A model generated the notes under the pieces. The model was not told where the DNA came from and did no database searches. It was given only the letters and a program-made list of their open reading frames with translations. A stretch of DNA of 64,000 nucleotides from Enoplolaimus lenunculus (lineage: Eukaryota; Nematoda; Enoplea; Enoplida; Thoracostomopsidae), in contig JASANG010003893.1 in assembly GCA_030248215.1 (NCBI GenBank), positions 1 to 64,000 of the forward strand. Direction: 5' to 3'. How positions within the stretch are numbered: position 1 is the stretch's first letter; the number at the start of each line of letters is the position of its first letter. The position numbers and the translations under genes are program-made. Shown piece by piece: positions 57,071 through 64,000 of this stretch.

Positions 57071-57543
57071 GGGTCCATGTATAGAACAGCGCCGAAACAG
57101 TGGTATAAGCATATTCCTTAGTGTAAGCCTATAAGCTTAAGTCTAAGCCTAAAGCGTAAGGATGAGCCTATTCATACGCCTAAGCCTAAGCAAAAAAGTT
57201 AGTCTAAAGCTTAACTTGACACTATTGCAGTCATGTAGGAAAACGTTCAAGCCGTGTTCCATACGTGGGCCCTAATTGGTGTACAACTGGAGGTCTGCCT
57301 CCGGCATCGCCAGAAAATAAACCTTTTCCGGAAGAATTTGTGTCGTAGGTTCCAGCAATTTCGATAGTGAAATCTGCGGGGCTGTAATACAGTCAGCTTA
57401 ACCTCTAGACTATCTATCTGCTTAGGTTTAGGTTTAAGCTTGAGTTTGGAATAGGTTCATCTTTGTGCGTAGGCTTAGTTTTTGTTCTTAGGCCTAGGAA
57501 TATGCTTATACTACTGTTCCGACCCTGTTCTTTACATGGGCCC
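57071..57543. repeat. Large foldback element with two ~165-bp TTAGGC-rich arms
   Basis: The left arm (57071-57240) runs ccatgtatagaacagcgccg ... gtctaagcctaaagc ... gcctaagcctaagc. The right arm (about 57378-57543) is its imperfect reverse complement, ending ctgttccgaccctgttcttt and acatgggccc. About 140 bp of unrelated DNA separates them. The arms are made of degenerate copies of the nematode telomere hexamer. Confidence 0.75.
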
Positions 57544-58211
57544 ATCTTTATAAAAATATTCATGTTGTACTTGATTAATATTTCATCGAATCTCTATATG
57601 TTGCTGAAGTAAAGACCCAGTTGTGTAATAATTTGTATGTTTCACTAGAGCAACAGAAGCAAAGAGCGAGTAAAGCGTTGCTAAGCGGCGTTCTAACGTA
57701 TTCTTTAACCTTCCGATTTCAACTTACGCGACGTTCGCGTTGAAATGTTAGTTTTCGTTTTGGAAGGCTTTCAAAAAGAGTCACACTCGAGTGGCAAATT
57801 TGCACCTTTAAACGCTTAGCATTCCTGTGCTGTACTGTAGCTGAGTGATTAAAGGAACAGTTTTGTGTGTTGAATTACAAAGAGTAGTCAGAAACGGGAA
57901 CGTTTGTGCCATTGACTATAGTACAAACGAACTGGAGGTCAATGTACCGTGGTTCATCTGCGTATCTGTTATAGATTCGTTAATTATATGATGAGTTGAA
58001 TTAATAGCGCTTTTCCATGTGTTAATTCTGCAGTTTACACGTAAACAACGGTGCCAACTTTAATGTTATCGTTAAACTGCGCTCGCGGAAGCAATCGAAT
58101 CCGTGTATTGTTTGTTAGATGTTTATCGTCAAACGCAGATGGTCCGAAAAGTTACGATGATACAGTAAAGTAAATTGTGCAAGTGGTTAAATTGGTTTGG
58201 CTCAGACTTGT

Positions 58212-58373
58212 TACATTGCAAAAAAATGGTGAGTCAAATTGAAATACGCTTTTCGGGACTACGCAATGAGCCGCACGTTTGACTATGGTGGAATCGAATT
58301 TGATCCCGTTTGTGTAGTCCTGAAAAGCCTATTTCGGAGAAACTCAATTTGACTCACCATTTTTAGCAGTGTA
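58212..58373. mobile_element. Mariner/Tc1-like foldback MITE
   Basis: Outer ends tacattgcaaaaaaatggtg and caccatttttagcagtgta are inverted repeats and continue inward as gagtcaaattga/tcaatttgactc and ttttcgggactac/gtagtcctgaaaa. TA at both outer borders fits a TA target duplication. It lies about 300 bp before the first traced NDUFA9 exon. Confidence 0.7.
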
Positions 58374-58674
58374 TGTATTTTTAGTCATTGGATAATATAA
58401 TTCAGATGGTGATGGGTTGTAAATTGTGTGTCTTTTATGTTAGTAGAAACTAGAGAAATGTTGAATTTTCAAGGACGTTTCCGTTACATTTTCGATGAGC
58501 ATGGTAGTGTTCACGATCCTACAAATGACAACACGAGAACTGGATGACAGGTCTTCTGTCCGTCGGAACCACAGCTTAATATTTTGGTTGTACCTTAGCT
58601 AATAGGTCTTAGTTCTCTCGTGTATATATTTGAATGCATCTTTATCATTACACATGGATATGCTGTGTATTTAG

Positions 58675-58811
58675 TGTGCCGGTACCTCGACGCAGCGCCG
58701 TTCAGTCATCGTTCAAACAAGGCACTGGAGGGCGTTCGTCTTTCAGCGGTATTGTAACGACTGTGTTCGGTGCCACTGGGTTCACCGGTCGATACATTGT
58801 CAATCGTCTTG
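58675..58811 (+). CDS. NDUFA9: NDUFA9 first traced exon (Rossmann loop)
   Basis: The acceptor is gctgtgtatttag, entering phase 2; donor CTTG|gtacgt, phase 1. [19 protein letters not shown] holds the GxxGxxG nucleotide-binding motif. The frame also runs back to an ATG at 58634 ([14 protein letters not shown]), a poor presequence, so the spliced version is preferred. Confidence 0.88.
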
Positions 58812-61800
58812 GTACGTTCTTTCGTTTGTTTCTATGTGCACACGCATAGCCAGGGGTGGTTACTGTTTTTGGGAAGGTTACTTTTGGAATTTAAACTTGT
58901 ATTGAGATGGAGTCTTTGGAATATTTTGTGTCATTGTTGTCTGGCAAACAAACTGGCGAAAAATCCAAGCCAACGATTAGCTTTAACTCACAATAAAATA
59001 TATTTTGACACCAGCTAAACGGTATCAGCAGTGCACAAGTTTAGATCGCATATAACCGGTTAGATAGTACAAATATCCGGTCAATTTTGCTATGCATCGA
59101 ATCAGGGTGCAGTTGGAATTGTGATTCCGATGAGAATTCCGATTTAAAACGAGTTCCGATTACGATTACGATTCCGATTGCACAATCAATCGGAATCGTA
59201 ATTTCCACATTCCAATTTTAGGCCTACTTGTTATGATATGCTGTATAAAAATTCAGCATCATTTATCTGTTTATTTGTTTTCGATAATTTAACTTATCAA
59301 TAATTGATTGTGGTTTAGATTTACAAAGCCAAAAAATGATTGCCAATTTGTTCAGGCGACGTTTTTGAGAATTGTCGCTAGCCAACAGACACCCTAAATC
59401 AATATTATACTTGTTAATACAAATTATCCGCATTGTCAGAAATTTTGTAGTTCCGATTACGGTATAATCCAGTTCCGCTTTGCGCCCTGCATCGTATTGC
59501 TGTTGTGTGGTTTTAGGCAAATGCGGCTCACAGATCATTATACCATATCGTGGCGATCCGTATGATGCGAGGAGACTTCGGCTTGCCGGCGATTTAGGCC
59601 AAGTGTTGTTTTTTGTACGTTTTACAGCATTTATTTTGTTTCACAAATATTATTTTGCTTTGCTGGTTATTCACCGTTAGTGGACGTAAAAAGTAGACAT
59701 TTCGTGCGTTTATAAATTATTTTTGGTGTTATTTGTTTTGTTTGTTTTTAGCCGTATCACTTAAAAGATGAAGACGCTATTCGAAAGGTTGTCAAACACA
59801 GTAACGTTGTTATCAACAACATGGGCACTTTTTTCGAGACGAAGTAAGTTTGGCTTTGCTTGAACTATTTTGGCTTGCATTTCTAAAAATAATGTTTAGC
59901 ACTCCTATGTTCCTAGTTGGTGATAGGTATTGTAATTTTCGAACCAGTGAATGCACAGTTTTAAAATATTATTTTGTTACGTTCAAGCAACGAGCCAGTT
60001 GTTGTGGTTTAATGTCCGATTATACCGTAATGTCGACTGCACTTCTGTCGTAACGTTCTACCTACAAAAGTGGTTTATTCCATTTTTTAGGTATCTGAAG
60101 CTTTTTAACGGCTTATAGTTAAAGCCCTATTCAGGCGTGTACGTTTTTTGGGGCGAGAACATGCAGCTGCAACGTGCACTTGCAACTTTTGTCAAAATTC
60201 CGTTCGAAAAACTTGCAGCTGCAAATAATTCATTAAAAATCATCGCTAGGAATTTAATTCACATGTGTGAAAAACCATGCAAGTTCGCTGAATTTATTGT
60301 AGCCGCTTTCCAATGGTTGGTAAAAAATGCAAGTGTTTCGTAGAGTATGCAGCAACAGGTTCTCGCAGCAAAAACTTGCACGTGTGAATTGGGCTTAATT
60401 TTGTTTGGCAATATAATTTTGTCATTAGCACTTTGTGATGGAAGTATTTTTGCTCTAAAATTCACATTATTTGCAGCTACAAGTACTTGAACGTATATAC
60501 AGATAATTTTATTCTTTTATTGATTTGCATTATAGGAATTTCCCTTTCGAGTACACTCACGTTGAGGCAGCGAGAAATATTGCACGTATTTCTCGAGAGA
60601 TGGGAGTTTCGAAGTTGATACACGTGTCTGCGATGAACGCGTCTTTAGAGCCCGAAGAACACTTAATCCCGGGTGGATCGAAATTTCTGAAAACCAAAGT
60701 AAGGTTTCGGGTTATTTCTGGCGTTTGAATTTTCGATTTTGTGATTAATAGCTTAGTCAACTATGCAAAAACTATTTCTGCTACCTTGACTACCTCCAGT
60801 CACGGGCAGACTAAATGCAACCGCGAGCGCGACTCAAACGCAGTTCGACTCGCGATCACTCCTAGACGCGATCGCGATCGCTCGCAACCGCAATTTACGT
60901 TGACGCAAAACCGTGGTTCCGATCGCGGTCGCTCAGTCAGTTTCGTGGTTCTGCGACCGCAATTAAAATCGCGACTACCAGGGTACAGCCGGAATTGCGA
61001 TTCCAATTAATATTCCAATTCAGATTCCGATTGTATAATCAATTGGAATTTAAAATTTTTAAATTTAATTTTACTTATTGTGTGTGACGTTGCATAAAAA
61101 TTCTGTATTATTTCCGGTATAATCCAGGTCCGCTTTGCACCCTGGTGACTACGATCGGTTACGAAACTGCAACCGCAGCCGCAGTCGACGCAGTCTCGGT
61201 TCCTGTGCATTTACTTTTGTCGGTAACTGTACCTCAAGAAACTGAGGCATCAAATATCGAACAATGTAGCCTTACATCAAAGGTTGTTGATGTTTGTTGC
61301 ATTTTACGTAGTTCGAGAAGCGTACGTAGTTGAATATATTTATACCTTAAAATATTTGTTCGAGGCGTTTTGCGTTTTTGACTTTGATTTTTGCTACTTT
61401 CAGGCGCTTGGAGAAATTGCAGTTCGTGAAGAATTTCCGGAAGCAATTATTGTTCGTCCTGCAACAATCTTCGGCACTGAAGATCATTTTGTACATGTTT
61501 ACTTGTCGCCATGTAAGTTGCCTTATTGTGATTAATTCAACAACCTGTCTATTGCAACTGCATCAAGCTGATGATGCAACTTGTAACTGTTTAACCGCTG
61601 AATGCGTTGTATCTGCTGAAATAATCGTTTCAAAAAGTAATCGTTGTGGAGAAATAATTCAAATTAATTGTCTGAATTAAAACATAATTCTAGGGCGGAG
61701 ATGGTTTCATCACAAAATCGATTTATGGCATCGCGGAGCGGATACGTTTATTATGCCGATTCATGTAAGTGGTATAGCTGGAAAAGGTGCAATATGCAAT

Positions 61801-63745
61801 GTTGCTACAGGCAAGCATTTTTGGATATTAGATCAGGGGAAAATAGCAACAAGTTTCTCCGTTTGACTAAAATACCTTGAAGGAGACAAAATGTCTTTTT
61901 CTTCGCAAGTGGAGAGGTTGGGGCGTCCATGTGCTCGGCGAAATCCCAACCATTCGAAAAACGTCCATGTTCAGTCCCGCTCAAAAATCCTCCATGGTTT
62001 TAAATTATGCTTATAAAATCGGCCAAATAAAAGCGTGGGTTAGCGTCACCTCTAAGCTTCAAAATAGTGAAGTTAAACAAAAATTGCTAAAAATACAAAC
62101 AATTTGTTGAAAATATAAAAAATTTGTGAACAGACGTATAAATTTTTTGTTCTTCATTTTTCATCGCAAGGGTTTTCTAACTCCCCACTCAACAAACTCA
62201 TCCGGTTGAACCCGGGGGCTCTTCCTTAAGGGCACCCCCACTTGATCTTGTGAGTTTTTGACATAATGTGGTCGGTCAGATTAATCATCACATCATGCGT
62301 TTATAGTAATTCTGTTTTTATGTGTTAGGCAACCGATTATGCCAGTGGTATAACTAACGCCGTTTTTGATCCAACAGCTGATGGACAAACGTTTGAATTT
62401 GTTGGGTGAGCATCAATTGTTGCACTTTGAGCCAGTATTAGAAACCACGTGCGTTGCCATACAATGCTGGGTGGTACCGGACGTTAATAAAATATTCAAA
62501 AAGTATAACGCCACGCTTACTAAACAAGTGTTTTTATAGATTGTAAAATGCATTTGATGAGTCCTAAAACGCGCTAAATGATTAGTAAATTGATTACGGT
62601 TTCAGACCAAATTGTTACAATTTTGGTGAATTGGTTGACTGGATGTTTGATTATTGTCATCGTGGGAAAAACAATAAAATCTACGCGAGGCTTGGATTCG
62701 GTCCTGTAACAACGTAAGTGGTTTATTTTGTGTTGAATAGTTTCAAGCAGATATTAGAGACAAGTTTGGAAATGCAACTGTGTAAATATTGTGCTACATA
62801 TTTTGGAACCTTTTGTGATAAGGTTGTTGATGCGAGAAGCAGATGAGCTGGAATAATCCGTTAATAATAGTCTCATATGTGTGCGTTCAACATTTATAAG
62901 ATTATCATAATAGAAGGTTCTGCTGAGAACCAGCGCCATGATTTAACAAGTTTATACATCTGTTTTCAGAGTTTTGCAGCATACCGATGTAATGGTAATT
63001 TAGTTGGATTGTGTATTTTACAGCAATTCGTATTTCGATCTGAACGTAAAACGTATGATAATGTGTAGCAGGAATGCAAAACATTAATTTGTACAATTGT
63101 TATTTTTAAGGATGCGAACAAATATCAATGAATACTGGATCAAAGTGTGGAAAGGGTTCACGTTCCAGTGGAATTGGGAATATCTTGAGCACGTGGTACG
63201 TTACAAGGTTTATTTCATTACTGAGACAGTTTGTTCAAAGTTTGCTACCGTTGGGTACCAAATAGGCGCGTTTGTAAAATCTGTATAAGGTTGATCTGAT
63301 AGTTCAATTTCAGAGGCGTCACGCTTACTTTCCTACTCTTGTTTGAGCCATAGGAACCAATTTTTAACTTAAGAATTTGCATTATCTGTGAGTGTCGGAG
63401 CAAAACAAAGTGTTTTCTGTTCAGTTTGTTGGTTTGACGAATAATGTAAGTTTCAGATTGAACTTCGTATTATGTGTGGTATTATTGAAATTATTCCAGG
63501 AATGTACTTCGGATGTGTTAACCGGTGTACCAACGGCAGAGGACTTGGGAGTGACAAACATGAAAGATTTTGAGTTATTCAGTACAACCGCTCTGTCGTT
63601 TTACGACTATTTGGGCTATTACACCGCAAAACTAAACGAACTTCCAAAACCTGGTCCATTGAAGAAATATCCGCCACTTAGAAAGCCCGCGGTTGCTGCT
63701 GGTGAACCTATTTATAGCCGAATGGCTCAGTCTGCGTTTGTATAG
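58675..63745 (+). CDS. NDUFA9: NDUFA9-like gene (span of 10 joined coding exons)
   Basis: NDUFA9 is the 39-kDa accessory subunit of mitochondrial complex I, an atypical short-chain dehydrogenase fold that binds NADPH and sits on the matrix side. The traced exons give 394 residues, against about 377 for the vertebrate precursor; all junctions are in phase. Visible features: Rossmann loop [13 protein letters not shown] in the first traced exon, [48 protein letters not shown], the [15 protein letters not shown] region and a helical C-terminus. The usual N-terminal mitochondrial presequence is not resolved: an upstream exon ending in phase 2 is required unless translation starts at the ATG at 58634. 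The gene lies head-to-tail with liprin-beta, about 3.8 kb downstream, with no sign of shared function. Confidence 0.92.
59103..59489 (-). mobile_element. hAT-like MITE, family B, just before an NDUFA9 exon
   Basis: The ends are cagggtgcagttgg and ccgctttgcgccctg. Flanks catcgaat and catcgtat match at 7 of 8 (59095-59102 and 59490-59497). The next exon starts at 59517, 19 nt after the duplication. Confidence 0.82.
59517..59614 (+). CDS. NDUFA9: NDUFA9 exon, second traced
   Basis: The acceptor is gtgtggttttag and the donor TTT|gtacgt; phase 1 in, phase 0 out. [20 protein letters not shown] continues the Rossmann fold. Confidence 0.92.
59752..59843 (+). CDS. NDUFA9: NDUFA9 exon, third traced
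   Basis: The acceptor is tttgtttttag and the donor CGAA|gtaagt; phase 0 in, phase 2 out. [18 protein letters not shown] matches the VVQHSNVVINLIG-like segment of the family. Confidence 0.93.
60121..60399. mobile_element. GCAGCTGCAA/CACGTGTGAA-type MITE in an NDUFA9 intron
   Basis: It starts taaagccctattcaggcgtg and ends ttgcacgtgtgaattgggctta; these ends are inverted repeats. Subterminal cagctgcaa motifs are also inverted. TTA/TAA borders might reflect a 3-bp duplication, but this is not clear. Confidence 0.65.
60536..60698 (+). CDS. NDUFA9: NDUFA9 exon, fourth traced
   Basis: The acceptor is gatttgcattatag and the donor AAA|gtaagg; phase 2 in, phase 0 out. [20 protein letters not shown] followed by SAMNAS is the conserved core strand. 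Confidence 0.94.
60979..61144 (-). mobile_element. hAT-like MITE, family B, shortened
   Basis: The ends are cagggtacagccgg and ccgctttgcaccctg. Flanks gcgactac and gtgactac match at 7 of 8. The middle is deleted relative to 59103. It lies inside a GCGATCGC/GCGACCGC-rich repeat (about 60810-61180). Confidence 0.78.
61404..61512 (+). CDS. NDUFA9: NDUFA9 exon, fifth traced
   Basis: The acceptor is tgctactttcag and the donor CCAT|gtaagt; phase 0 in, phase 1 out. [20 protein letters not shown] plus TIFGTEDHF is a family signature. Confidence 0.93.
61694..61764 (+). CDS. NDUFA9: NDUFA9 exon, sixth traced
   Basis: The acceptor is cataattctag and the donor CAT|gtaagt; phase 1 in, phase 0 out. It codes [20 protein letters not shown] then PIH, aligned with the substrate-side loop that precedes the QPVYV-like strand. 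Confidence 0.82.
62329..62405 (+). CDS. NDUFA9: NDUFA9 exon, seventh traced
   Basis: The acceptor is tttatgtgttag and the donor GTTGG|gtgagc; phase 0 in, phase 2 out. [20 protein letters not shown] fits the family's V-x-D-V-x-x-G-I-V-N-A segment. Confidence 0.9.
62606..62713 (+). CDS. NDUFA9: NDUFA9 exon, eighth traced
   Basis: The acceptor is gattacggtttcag and the donor ACAAC|gtaagt; phase 2 at both ends. [20 protein letters not shown] is the helix after the F-x-G-P motif. Confidence 0.9.
63111..63195 (+). CDS. NDUFA9: NDUFA9 exon, ninth traced
   Basis: The acceptor is ttatttttaag and the donor GTG|gtacgt; phase 2 in, phase 0 out. It codes [20 protein letters not shown] then NWEYLEHV. Confidence 0.88.
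63500..63745 (+). CDS. NDUFA9: NDUFA9 terminal exon
   Basis: The acceptor is gaaattattccag, phase 0; 81 codons and TAG at 63743-63745. [20 protein letters not shown] corresponds to the LPGLEDLGIQATPLE-like end of vertebrate NDUFA9. The Pro/Lys-rich last 35 residues are lineage-specific. No AATAAA was seen in the remaining 255 bp. Confidence 0.92.
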   Translation, partial: ECTSDVLTGVPTAEDLGVTNMKDFELFSTTALSFYDYLGYYTAKLNELPKPGPLKKYPPLRKPAVAAGEPIYSRMAQSAFV

Positions 63746-64000
63746 ATTTAGATTTTTTAATTTGTTACTCACCTGCCTACTGCTATTTATAGACGTGTTG
63801 TCGTGTAAAATTATATTATGTGGATGTTGCAATGTTTTAGTCGTTTACCATTTTCTCACGGGATTACAGTGAAATAGGTTTATACTCAAGCTTAGTTTTG
63901 GATTTACGAGGCTTGGGCTCAGGAATCTCTACTGTATTGACCCGAATAAGAGGGGTGTAATAAGAGGATGGGTCCGCATTTTGGGTCTGTATCCCTAATA

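Larger units (their letters stand above)
54842..58674. other. Intergenic region between liprin-beta and NDUFA9
   Basis: No coding exon was recognised. It holds a possible polyadenylation signal at 55099, two TTAGGC-arm foldback repeats (55851 and 57071), and the mariner-like foldback at 58212. The missing first exon of NDUFA9 should lie here. Stretches 55110-55840, 56000-57060 and 57560-58200 show nothing I can name. Confidence 0.6.

Noticed and set aside
58455-58548. Short ATG frame as the missing first exon of NDUFA9
   Set aside because: Its only donor leaves phase 1, whereas the next exon needs phase 2, and the peptide is not a convincing presequence.

Overview
This is a window of a repeat-rich animal (bilaterian invertebrate) nuclear genome. 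Its genes have many short exons with GT-AG introns, low-complexity Ser/Thr/Gln-rich protein segments, tRNA-derived SINE-like repeats and many MITEs. Degenerate TTAGGC/GCCTAA hexamer tracts, the motif of nematode telomeres, are a weak hint of a nematode-like host. I cannot name the species.

Three protein-coding loci are supported, all on the + strand. (1) The last coding exon of an unidentified Ser-rich protein lies at 243-956. (2) A liprin-beta gene (PPFIBP1/2 family) runs from 10535 to about 54841. I trace 21 coding exons whose junction phases all agree, giving about 1460 residues: an N-terminal liprin-beta motif, a coiled coil, a disordered middle and three C-terminal SAM domains. A second, much larger first exon (26903-28639), with 79 consecutive glutamines, lies in a 26-kb intron and can splice in phase to the same exon 4. 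(3) An NDUFA9-like gene (complex I 39-kDa subunit, atypical SDR fold) occupies about 58675-63745 in 10 traced exons; its first, mitochondrial-targeting exon was not found.

The rest is intergenic or intronic DNA packed with repeats. At least fifteen non-autonomous elements have CAGGGTGCAA-type terminal inverted repeats, and most carry recognisable 8-bp target duplications, as hAT MITEs do. Other families are a TAGGGATGTGCC element (also 8-bp duplication), a GCAGCTGCAA/CACGTGTGAA element, an AAGAGTGGATGATC element, a mariner-like foldback and foldbacks with TTAGGC-rich arms. Tandem arrays include 36 copies of 26 bp, 14 copies of 34 bp, 21-, 22- and 27-bp arrays, and long (TTG)n, (TTTG)n and (TA)n tracts. 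tRNA-like SINE units occur at about 4.1-5.1 kb, 5.7 kb, 23.3 kb, 35.8 kb, 51 kb and 53.6 kb.

The most striking relation between the repeats and the genes is that hAT-like MITE ends lie 15-30 nt upstream of several 3' splice sites (exons at 38091 and 59517, probably 42470 and perhaps 243). The elements therefore probably contribute branch-point or acceptor sequence. No intact transposase gene was seen.
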